Positions 1 to 6,190 of a stretch of 21,106 nt of DNA are shown piece by piece. Every line of letters starts with the position of its first letter. Positions within the stretch are counted from its first letter, which is position 1. Under the pieces are notes generated by a model, which worked only from the letters and a program-made list of their open reading frames with translations, was not told where the DNA came from and made no database searches. Origin of the DNA: Jiangellaceae bacterium (GTDB lineage: Bacteria > Actinomycetota > Actinomycetes > Jiangellales > Jiangellaceae); the NCBI GenBank assembly GCA_030146385.1, contig JASLBX010000284.1:1-21106 (forward strand), written 5' to 3'. A program made the position numbers and the translations under genes.

Positions 1-906
1 GACCGGCTTCGCCTCATCTTCACCTGTTGCCATCCGGCCCTGGCCACGCCGACTCAGGTGGCCCTCACGCTGAAGTTACTGGGTGGGCTGACCACGAGCG
101 AGATCTCGCGCGCCTTCCTGGTGTCCGAGCCGACGATGGCGCAGCGGCTGGTCCGCGCCAAACGCAAGATCCACGCGGCCCGGATTCCGTATCGCGTACC
201 TAAGGACGCCGACCTTCCGGACCGTTTGCGCAGCGTGCTCGCCGTCATCTACCTCATCTTCACGGAGGGGCATACGGCGAGCACCGGAGACAGGCTCGGC
301 CGCGAGGACCTGGCCGCGGAGGCGATCCGGCTCGGGCGGATCCTGGCCGAGCTCATGCCCGACGAGCCGGAGGCCCTTGGCCTGCTGGCGCTCATGCTGC
401 TCGTCGAGGCCCGCCGGCCCGCGCGAACCACACCGGAAGGAGATCTGGTCCTACTCGCAGACCAGGACCGGACGGTATGGGATCGGCACCTCGTCACAAA
501 AGGCCAGAACCTCGTCCGGGAATGTCTGCGTCGCAACCGGCCCGGCCCGTACCAGATCCAGGCGGCCATCAACGCCGTGCACAGCGATGCGCCATCGGCG
601 GCCGACACCGACTGGTCCCAGATCGTCGCGTTGTACGACCAACTGCTGGCCGTCGCGCCCAGCCCGGTGGTGGCCCTCAACCGGGCGGTGGCCGTCGCCG
701 AGGTAGACGGGCCGGCCGCCGCCCTCGGCATTGTCGACGCTCTGGATCTGGACGGCTATCACGTCTACCACGCCGTCCGGGCGGATTTGCTCCGCCGTCT
801 CGGGCGCGACGCCGAGGCCGCGCAGGCTTACACCCGAGCGGCCGATCTCACCGAGAACAAAGCTGAGCGCCGGTTCTTGCTGAGTCGGCGTGACGCGACG
901 TACTGA
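1..906 (+). CDS. ECF-family RNA polymerase sigma factor, C-terminal part (5' end outside window)
   Basis: The reading frame is open from base 1, so the N-terminal sigma region 2 lies outside the window. The visible part begins DRLRLIFTCCHPAL, a segment typical of the long ECF group (ECF42/SigJ-like) that carries a C-terminal extension. A region 4 helix-turn-helix follows (about residues 20-60, with GGLTTSEISRAFLVSEPTMAQRLVRAKRKI) and would contact the -35 element. The rest is the extended domain of this group (DUF6596/TPR-like), with VIYLIFTEGH, a helical repeat around LAELMPDEPEALGLLALMLL, and a tail built as a TPR-like helix pair. By family knowledge, such factors usually sit beside a small YCII/DGPF-domain gene, which would lie upstream of this window. 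The stop is TGA at 904-906, and the next gene converges on it. Family assignment is firm; the regulon is unknown. Confidence 0.9.
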   Translation, partial: DRLRLIFTCCHPALATPTQVALTLKLLGGLTTSEISRAFLVSEPTMAQRLVRAKRKIHAARIPYRVPKDADLPDRLRSVLAVIYLIFTEGHTASTGDRLGREDLAAEAIRLGRILAELMPDEPEALGLLALMLLVEARRPARTTPEGDLVLLADQDRTVWDRHLVTKGQNLVRECLRRNRPGPYQIQAAINAVHSDAPSAADTDWSQIVALYDQLLAVAPSPVVALNRAVAVAEVDGPAAALGIVDALDLDGYHVYHAVRADLLRRLGRDAEAAQAYTRAADLTENKAERRFLLSRRDATY

Positions 907-931
907 CCGCGATCATGATCGTTGCGGAGTT

Positions 932-951
932 CGAGCCGGTTATCCGGCTCG
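932..951. terminator. Hairpin between convergent sigma-factor and osmC genes
   Basis: A perfect 8-bp stem, CGAGCCGG / CCGGCTCG, closes a TTAT loop in the 66-bp gap between two convergent stop codons. It has no clean U-tract, so it would be an intrinsic terminator only of the GC-rich actinobacterial kind. A short palindrome, CGATCATGATCG (910-921), lies just before it. The terminator role is inferred from position and structure. Confidence 0.6.
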
Positions 952-972
952 TCCGGCACTTTGACCAAGCCG

Positions 973-1389
973 TCATTCGATGAGCGCCTTGATCGGCGTG
1001 GGAATCTCGATCGTGCGGCTGACCGTGCACAGTCGATCATGAGATTTGGCCACCATGTCGGGCAGGACGGCCCGCGCAGAGTCGCCGGCATCGCCGTCCG
1101 GGAACCGCACCCGGAAGACCACCTCGAGGTTCTCCATCCGGTTGCCGGACTCGTCACGGATCTTGTCACCTCTGGCTTCGACTTCGAACTCTTCTGGCTC
1201 GGCGCGCCGGCTGGTCAGCGCGTCGACGTCCAGCCCGGTACACCCGGCGAGAGCCGCGAGCAGCAACTCGATGGGGCTGAAGTTCTGGTCGCCGCCGATG
1301 GTCAACTCGACGCCGCGGGTGTTGGTTGCGACTAACCGGCCCGCCTGGGTGCGGCGGAGGGTAACCGTCCGGAGGGTGTCGTTGGTCAT
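973..1389 (-). CDS. OsmC family protein (peroxide/thiol stress)
   Basis: A 138-residue protein starting MTNDTLRTV, the normal size for a single OsmC/Ohr-like domain. Both redox cysteines expected in the family are present: Cys50 in LAGCTGLD at the head of the central helix, and Cys121 in HDRLCTVSRT. By family knowledge these proteins reduce organic hydroperoxides in the cytoplasm, working as dimers. The ATG overlaps the stop of the upstream exporter gene as ATGA (1386-1389), so the two are almost certainly co-transcribed and translationally coupled. The same frame stays open far upstream, but that longer reading lies across the exporter gene and is not used. The pairing suggests a detoxification operon under the divergent TetR regulator; the substrate is unknown. 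Confidence 0.9.
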   Translation of the reverse strand: MTNDTLRTVTLRRTQAGRLVATNTRGVELTIGGDQNFSPIELLLAALAGCTGLDVDALTSRRAEPEEFEVEARGDKIRDESGNRMENLEVVFRVRFPDGDAGDSARAVLPDMVAKSHDRLCTVSRTIEIPTPIKALIE

Positions 1390-2279
1390 GTATCCACCCT
1401 GCCACGGCGAGGCGCCGACAGTGGTCGCCGTGTGGCCGCCGCAAGGACGCCGGTGAGTGAGATCACCATTCCCGTCAGGGTCATCGGCGTCGGTACCTGA
1501 CCGAACATCACGAGGCCCCAGAGCGCAGTGGTCGGTGGGGTGAGGTAGATCAGCGAGCTGGTGTGGGTCACGCCGTGCCGGCGCACGCTGAGCCAGTAGA
1601 AGCCGTATCCGCCGATCGTCGAAAGACCGACCAGCCAGGCCACTGCGAGCCAGAACGACGCCTCGACGGGCGGCGTGGCCTGGCCGGCCGCGACCGCGAC
1701 TATCGTGAACACGACCGCACTGGTGAGCACATGTATCGGTAGCGCATCCACGAGTGGCAGCGTTGACTTCGTACGGCGCTCGGCGATGCTTGCTAGCAGC
1801 AACCCCGCCATACCGAGGAACGGAAGCAGGTACGCGGCGCCAGGAGCGCTCGCGGCAGTCGACAGCTCGTCCCGGACGGCGACCGCTACACCGGCGAAGC
1901 CGATCGTTAGGCCGGCCCACTGGCGCGGGCGGACGTGTTCGCCAAGTAGCCGACCAGCCACGGTGGCCGCGACGAGCGGCTGGAGTGCCGCGATCAGAGC
2001 CGTGGTGCCGAGTGGGACTCCGAGCTGGATGGACCAGACGATCGAGCCCACGTAGACGCCTTGGCTTAGGGCTCCGACGAGGACCTGGCCGCGCACCACG
2101 GGCCAGCTCAACCGTGGTCGCCGCAGGATCAGCCAGCCCAGGCCGAAGACCGCGGCGGCGGCGAGGAAGCGCCACATCAGCAGCGTGTCAGTCGACGCCG
2201 CCCGAGTTCCGAGTTCGGAGCCGATGAACCCGGAACTCCACATGACCACGACACCTGCCGAGACGACCCAGGTGGGCAC
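1386..2279 (-). CDS. EamA/DMT-family membrane transporter
   Basis: About 297 residues, the usual size of a ten-helix drug/metabolite transporter made of two EamA repeats. The first repeat begins VVVMWSSGFIGSELG, with LMWRFLAAAAVFGLGWL as the next helix. The second repeat includes GFYWLSVRRHGVTHTSSLIYLTPPTTALWG, whose position and wording are typical of EamA proteins, and the C-terminus is basic. I chose the GTG at 2277-2279 because GGAG lies 5 bases ahead of it and the upstream ATG would run into the TetR operator. The gene is divergent from a tetR gene and its stop overlaps the osmC start. Likely role is export of a small metabolite or toxic compound across the cytoplasmic membrane; the substrate cannot be read from sequence. 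Confidence 0.88.
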   Translation of the reverse strand: MPTWVVSAGVVVMWSSGFIGSELGTRAASTDTLLMWRFLAAAAVFGLGWLILRRPRLSWPVVRGQVLVGALSQGVYVGSIVWSIQLGVPLGTTALIAALQPLVAATVAGRLLGEHVRPRQWAGLTIGFAGVAVAVRDELSTAASAPGAAYLLPFLGMAGLLLASIAERRTKSTLPLVDALPIHVLTSAVVFTIVAVAAGQATPPVEASFWLAVAWLVGLSTIGGYGFYWLSVRRHGVTHTSSLIYLTPPTTALWGLVMFGQVPTPMTLTGMVISLTGVLAAATRRPLSAPRRGRVDT

Positions 2280-2294
2280 GGCGACTCCACTCTC

Positions 2295-2340
2295 TAAACC
2301 GATCGGTATACTTACCAAGGTAACCATACCGGTTGGTTTA
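2295..2340. promoter_or_regulatory. Paired TetR-type operator between eamA and tetR
   Basis: Two 22-bp arms (2295-2316 and 2319-2340), separated by AA, form an inverted repeat with 18 of 22 matches. Each arm carries AAACC(G/A)A(T/C)CGGTAT, itself a near-palindrome of the kind bound by TetR dimers; the left arm holds a perfect ACCGATCGGT. The site lies in the 77-bp divergent gap, 16 bases before each start codon, so a bound repressor should block both promoters. Binding by the adjacent TetR is inferred. Confidence 0.8.
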
Positions 2341-2356
2341 GTGAGAGGATCGTAGG

Positions 2357-2950
2357 GTGGCGGAGCAGAAAACGACACCGGCGGCGCGGCGCGTGCTCGA
2401 CGCCGCGTCCGTGCTCTTCTACACGCGAGGCATCAACGCGGTGGGTGTCGACCTCATCGCGAAGCGGGCGGGCGTCACGAAGAAGACCCTCTACGACCGC
2501 TACGGCTCGAAGGACGCGCTGATCACGGCGTATCTACACGAGCGGGACGAGCGGTGGCGCGCCTGGCTGGAGGCGGAGGTCGAGCGAACGGCCGGCAGCG
2601 CCGAGCCCGCCGAACGGATCCTGGCCACATTCGACGCGCTGGCGTCGTGGGCGGCCCGGGAGAGCCCGCGGGGGTGCAGCTTCGTCAACGCCGCCGCCGA
2701 ACTGCCGGATCCGGGCCACCCGTCTCGGGCGGTGATCATGGGCCAGAAGCGGTGGCTCCGCGACTACCTGCTGGACCTGTGCCGGGCGGCTGGTGCGGCC
2801 GAGCCGGATGCGCTCGCCGACGAATTGGCACTGATGCACGAAGGCGCGAACGTCATGATCGGCCTCGACGTGCTGGATGACCCAGTGACCACCGTCCGGC
2901 GGCTCGCTGAGCAGGCCCTCGACCGCGCCGGGGTCGGCACTTCCGCATGA
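2357..2950 (+). CDS. TetR/AcrR family transcriptional regulator
   Basis: A 197-residue protein starting with GTG at 2357, preceded by GAGAGGA seven bases upstream. The N-terminal 60 residues form a typical TetR DNA-binding domain, with RRVLDAASVLFYTRGINAV and the recognition helix region VTKKTLYDRYGSKDALI. The remainder is the helical ligand-binding and dimerisation domain, containing the SPRGCSFVNAAAELPDPGHP stretch seen in many actinobacterial TetR proteins. The gene is divergent from the eamA-osmC operon with a strong palindromic site between them. It is therefore probably an autoregulated repressor that releases in response to a compound exported by the EamA protein. The inducer is unknown. 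Confidence 0.92.
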   Translation: MAEQKTTPAARRVLDAASVLFYTRGINAVGVDLIAKRAGVTKKTLYDRYGSKDALITAYLHERDERWRAWLEAEVERTAGSAEPAERILATFDALASWAARESPRGCSFVNAAAELPDPGHPSRAVIMGQKRWLRDYLLDLCRAAGAAEPDALADELALMHEGANVMIGLDVLDDPVTTVRRLAEQALDRAGVGTSA

Positions 2951-2963
2951 GGGTGGCGTAGGT

Positions 2964-3024
2964 GGCGTTCCTGCGCCTGCCAACCGTCAGCGATCACCCG
3001 ACACTTGGCAGGCGTTCCTGCGCC
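2964..3024. repeat. Composite nested inverted/direct repeat between convergent genes
   Basis: The word GGCGTTCCTGCGCC occurs twice in direct orientation (2964-2977 and 3011-3024). Each copy has inverted ends, GGCG and CGCC, around TTCCTG. Between them lie the inner inverted arms TGCCAA and TTGGCA, so CGCCTGCCAA (2974-2983) pairs with TTGGCAGGCG (3005-3014). The inner pair forms a 10-bp stem with a 21-base loop. Just downstream is a perfect 12-bp palindrome, GGTGACGTCACC (3025-3036). The element fills the 98-bp gap between the convergent tetR and VOC genes and could terminate both transcripts. Confidence 0.75.
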
Positions 3025-3048
3025 GGTGACGTCACCCTGATCACGACG

Positions 3049-3432
3049 TCAGGCGCCGCTGCCGTAGGGACGGGTGATGATCTCCAGGTTGTGGCCGTTG
3101 GGGTCGTCGAAGTACACGCCGCGACCGCCATCGTTCCGGTTGATCTCGCCAGACCGCCGATGGGCCGGGTCAGCCCAGTAGTCGAGGCCACGTTCCCTAA
3201 TCCGGCCGAAGATCACGTCGAAGTCGTCTTCGCTGACCAGAAACGCGTAGTGCTGGCTGGTGATGTCGCCGGCCGAGTCGAGAAAGTCGAGCGTCACGTC
3301 GTTCGCCGTCTCGACCGTCATGAAAGGCCCGAACGGGGTTGGGTCGGGCAAGCCCAGGATCTCGGCGAGGAATCGTGCGGAGGTCTCCTTCTCGCGGGCC
3401 GCGACGATGGTGTGGTTGAGCTGGACTGCCAT
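3049..3432 (-). CDS. VOC-superfamily (glyoxalase/bleomycin-resistance fold) protein
   Basis: A 127-residue protein with the paired beta-alpha-beta-beta-beta modules of the vicinal-oxygen-chelate fold. Putative metal ligands are placed as in the family: His7 (VQLNHTIVAARE), His61 (SQHYAFLV) and Glu117 (PNGHNLEIIT). The C-terminal signature GVYFDDPNGHNLEIITRPYG is classic for the superfamily. The ATG is preceded by AAGGGGAG five bases upstream, so the start is secure. It is a stand-alone gene, divergent from the DrrA-type ABC exporter. Possible roles range from a dioxygenase-like or glyoxalase-like enzyme to a drug-binding resistance protein. The exporter next door is compatible with resistance, but the substrate is not evident. 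Confidence 0.88.
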   Translation of the reverse strand: MAVQLNHTIVAAREKETSARFLAEILGLPDPTPFGPFMTVETANDVTLDFLDSAGDITSQHYAFLVSEDDFDVIFGRIRERGLDYWADPAHRRSGEINRNDGGRGVYFDDPNGHNLEIITRPYGSGA

Positions 3433-3526
3433 GAGCGCTCCCCTTGCTAGCCGGGCACGTAGTTACATCGTGCCTTCTGCGATGAGTTTCGACCGGCCGC
3501 AATGTCTGTAAGTGGTGGAGCAGTGG

Positions 3527-3561
3527 TGTCAGCGCCGGCTCAGGGGAATGTCAGTGCCGGC
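3527..3561. promoter_or_regulatory. Tandem 13-bp direct repeat upstream of the ABC exporter
   Basis: TGTCAGCGCCGGC (3527-3539) and TGTCAGTGCCGGC (3549-3561) differ at one base, and their starts are 22 bp apart, about two helical turns. They lie 44-78 bases before the chosen drrA start, where an activator or repressor would bind. The second copy is followed by an inverted CTGAC (3569-3573). Tandem direct repeats with this spacing are typical of SARP-type binding sites, and a SARP-type regulator gene converges on this operon. Binding is an inference only. Confidence 0.45.
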
Positions 3562-3604
3562 AGGCATGCTGACCTTTGAAGGCACGTACAGACGGGAGAA
3601 CGTG

Positions 3605-4573
3605 GTGACTGATCATGCGATCTGGGCCGAAGGGCTGGTAAAGCGCTTCGGCGAGACGACGGCGCTCGACGGCGTCGATCTCGCGGTGCGGTCCGGCACC
3701 GTGCTCGGCCTGCTTGGTCCCAACGGTGCGGGCAAGACGACGGCGGTTCGCGTCCTGAGCACCCTCATCCGCCCCGATTCCGGGCGGGCGACGGTCGGTG
3801 GGTACGACGTGCTGACCGAGGCCCACAAGGTCCGGCAGCTCATCGGGTTGACCGGGCAGTACGCGGCGGTCGACGAGATGCTGACTGGTGCCGAGAATCT
3901 GCTGCTCATCGGCCGGCTACTCGGCATATCCAAGGCACAAGCCAAGGCGCGGGCGCGCGAACTGCTCGAGCAGTTCGACCTTACCGACGCGGCCGATCGC
4001 GCGGCCAAGACCTACTCCGGCGGCATGCGGCGGCGGCTCGACCTGGCCGCGAGCCTGGTCGGGCGCCCGCCCCTGTTGTATTTGGACGAGCCGACGACGG
4101 GCCTTGACCCTCGGGCTCGCCTTGAGCTGTGGAACGCCATCCGCGGCATGGTGTCCGGCGGTGTGAGCGTCCTGCTGACTACGCAGTACCTCGACGAGGC
4201 CGACGAGCTGGCCGACGAGATCACGGTCATCGACCATGGCCGGGTCATCGCGACCGGCACCCCAGACGAGCTCAAGGCCAAGGCCGGTTCGCAGTCGCTC
4301 GCGGTGCGGCCGGAGGACGAGTCGAAGGTGCCCCTCGTCACGTCGGTCGTCGGTGAGCTGACGAAGGCGACGCCGGATGTCAAAGGCTTCCGCATCACCG
4401 CTCCCGTGTCCAATCCTGCGGTGCTGTCCGCGGTGGTCCGGAGGCTTGACGAAGCGGGCGTTATCGTGACCGAGCTCACCCTGCGCAGCGCCACGTTGAA
4501 CGAGGTGTTCCTGTCACTCACCGGGCATCCGGCCGAGGAAGACGGCGACGCTGACATGAAGGAGACGAACTGA
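3605..4573 (+). CDS. DrrA-type ABC exporter ATP-binding protein
   Basis: A 322-residue ATPase with every expected motif: Walker A GPNGAGKT (38-45), Q-loop Gln85 (TGQYAAVDEMLTG), signature SGGMRRRLDLA (from 138), and Walker B with LLYLDEPTTGLD (about 157-168). The H-loop reads TTQYLDEADEL with Gln in place of His, which is normal for the daunorubicin-resistance (DrrA) branch. The C-terminal extension, ending in a segment with LRSATLNEVFLSLTGHP, is also typical. I chose the GTG at 3605 because GGGAG lies six bases ahead; a GTG at 3602 is possible, and the frame stays open to 3512. The stop and the next ATG overlap as TGATG, so it is coupled to its permease. It should energise efflux of a hydrophobic drug or natural product. 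Confidence 0.93.
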   Translation: MTDHAIWAEGLVKRFGETTALDGVDLAVRSGTVLGLLGPNGAGKTTAVRVLSTLIRPDSGRATVGGYDVLTEAHKVRQLIGLTGQYAAVDEMLTGAENLLLIGRLLGISKAQAKARARELLEQFDLTDAADRAAKTYSGGMRRRLDLAASLVGRPPLLYLDEPTTGLDPRARLELWNAIRGMVSGGVSVLLTTQYLDEADELADEITVIDHGRVIATGTPDELKAKAGSQSLAVRPEDESKVPLVTSVVGELTKATPDVKGFRITAPVSNPAVLSAVVRRLDEAGVIVTELTLRSATLNEVFLSLTGHPAEEDGDADMKETN

Positions 4574-5388
4574 TGGCCACCGCAACGATTGCCGCTCCGA
4601 GCGCCGGTGAGCTCAGCCCGCGGGTCAGTCCGGTCGAAGGACTTCGGCAGACAATGACGCTCGCCTGGCGCACGATCGTCCAGGTGCGGCACAACCCGTG
4701 GGAGCTGGGCGACTACAGCTTCCAGCCGATCTTGTTCGTGCTGATGTTCAACTTCGTGTTCGGCGGGGCAATCGCGGGCTCGCCCGACGAGTACCTGCCG
4801 TACCTGCTGCCCGGGATCATCGTGATGAACATGCTGTTCGTCACGATGTACGTCGGCACCGGGTTGAACACCGATGTCACCAAGGGGGTGTTCGACCGGC
4901 TGCGGTCGCTGCCAATCGCCCGGTGGGCTCCGCTGGCGGGGCGGATCATCGCCGATCAGGTCAAGCAGGCGTGGTCGATCTTCCTCATCGTGGCCATCGG
5001 CGTCCTGCTCGGGTTCCGATTCGAGACCAACGTCCTCTCGGTTGCGGCGGCGGTGGCGCTGCTACTCCTGTTCGCGCTCGCGTTCTCGTGGGTGTCGGTG
5101 TTCGTCGGCATGATGGCGCGAGACCCGGAGCAGGTGCAGATGGTCGGGTTCACCGCGTTGTTCCCTGTTACGTTCGTCAGCAACGCGTTCGTTCGTGCCG
5201 ACACAATGCCCCCTTGGTTGGAGGGGTTCGTCAACGTCAACCCGGTGAGTCACCTGGCCGATGCCGCTCGTGGCCTCATGCTCGGCGGTCCGGTGGCCGA
5301 GCCGGTCACCTGGTCGTTGATCTGGGCAGCTGTGATCGTGCTGGTCTTCGCTCCGCTGTCGGTGTGGGCGTTCAAGCGGAAAGTGTGA
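4573..5388 (+). CDS. DrrB-type ABC-2 permease
   Basis: A 271-residue membrane protein with about six hydrophobic segments after a roughly 25-residue cytoplasmic N-terminus. The first helices are PILFVLMFNFVFGGAI and YLLPGIIVMNMLFVTMYVGTG. The family hallmark region FDRLRSLPIARWAPLAGRI follows, and then the segment with ARDPEQVQMVGFTALFPVTFVSNAFV and VNPVSHLADAARGLMLG, which closely fits DrrB-like ABC-2 permeases. It ends in a basic FKRKV tail. The ATG shares one base with the stop of the ATPase gene, so the pair forms one transporter. Its last 17 bases overlap the 3' end of the convergent regulator gene. Substrate is unknown; the family exports antibiotics and lipids. Confidence 0.92.
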   Translation: MATATIAAPSAGELSPRVSPVEGLRQTMTLAWRTIVQVRHNPWELGDYSFQPILFVLMFNFVFGGAIAGSPDEYLPYLLPGIIVMNMLFVTMYVGTGLNTDVTKGVFDRLRSLPIARWAPLAGRIIADQVKQAWSIFLIVAIGVLLGFRFETNVLSVAAAVALLLLFALAFSWVSVFVGMMARDPEQVQMVGFTALFPVTFVSNAFVRADTMPPWLEGFVNVNPVSHLADAARGLMLGGPVAEPVTWSLIWAAVIVLVFAPLSVWAFKRKV

Positions 5389-6139
5389 GCCGGGCACGCT
5401 CACTCGCCTGCTGGCGCGAACCGGTCTGGCGGCCGCGCTCGTACGCCTCGGCGAACCTCGACTCGCCGAGGACGGCGCGCGCAGCCGCCTCGACCCGGTC
5501 CGCGTCGATGGCCGACCGGTCCGGCAGCCCTCTGATTGCTTCGCTCACGCCCAGCAGTTCGGCAGCGTACTCAGGACGATCGCAGGCGACCGCATAGTCC
5601 GCGACGCCGATGAGCGCGCGGCTGATGGCCATGGCGTCACCCGACGACAACACTCGATCGAGCGCTTCATGGAAGAGCGCTCGCGCCGCATCCAGATCGC
5701 CGGCCGCCGTTGCGACGAACCCACGGGTGGTAGCCAACGTCCCGTGGTAGTCAGAGTCCGGCCGGAGGTCCGCGGCCACAGCAGAGGCGCGGTCGAGGTG
5801 CTCACGAGCCCCGGCCAGGTCTCCGGAAAGCCGGGCGAGCTCGGCGGACATCACGTAGGCCGCGACGCGATTCTCCAGGATTCCGCTCCGGTCGGCCTCC
5901 TGCCTTGCCTGACTGAGCTCTGCCTGCGCGCGCTCGCGCTCGCCGGCCAGCCACAGCTGCTGAGCAAGGAAGATGCGGTGCTGAGTGATCTCCTCGACGC
6001 TCGATAACTCAGCGACCAGCCTGACCGCCTCCTCGCTGTGGGCGGCTGCCGCGCTGAAGTCTCCATCCCGGGACTCGACCTCGGCGATCGCGCCGAGGGC
6101 CATCGCGATGGCCGATCGATCGCCGGCCTTGCGGAGCAC
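5372..6139 (-). CDS. C-terminal TPR portion of the interrupted AfsR/SARP-type regulator
   Basis: This is the same reading frame as the large regulator upstream, continuing after a single TAA at 6191-6193. Conceptually the sequence continues AGVDHEQGVADLRESL directly after that stop. The 255 residues counted here are nearly all helix-turn-helix TPR-type repeats (for example DRSAIAMALGAIAEVESRDGDFSAAAAHSEEAVRLVAE), the usual C-terminal half of BTAD/NB-ARC regulators. The start shown is the first GTG after the stop (6137-6139), with a weak GGGAG nine bases ahead, so independent translation is possible but not convincing. The codon pattern and protein quality show no decay beyond the stop, which suggests a recent nonsense change, a strain-specific loss or a base-call error. 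Its end overlaps drrB by 17 bases. Confidence 0.75.
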   Translation of the reverse strand: MLRKAGDRSAIAMALGAIAEVESRDGDFSAAAAHSEEAVRLVAELSSVEEITQHRIFLAQQLWLAGERERAQAELSQARQEADRSGILENRVAAYVMSAELARLSGDLAGAREHLDRASAVAADLRPDSDYHGTLATTRGFVATAAGDLDAARALFHEALDRVLSSGDAMAISRALIGVADYAVACDRPEYAAELLGVSEAIRGLPDRSAIDADRVEAAARAVLGESRFAEAYERGRQTGSRQQASERARLTLSA

Positions 6140-6190
6140 GCGGAGCGACTCCCGAAGATCGGCGACTCCCTGCTCGTGATCGACTCCTGC

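Noticed and set aside
973..2175. A 400-residue OsmC fusion protein reading upstream through the exporter gene
   Set aside because: The extra 262 residues are Arg/Pro-rich shadow sequence of eamA; the ATG overlapping the eamA stop gives a normal OsmC length.
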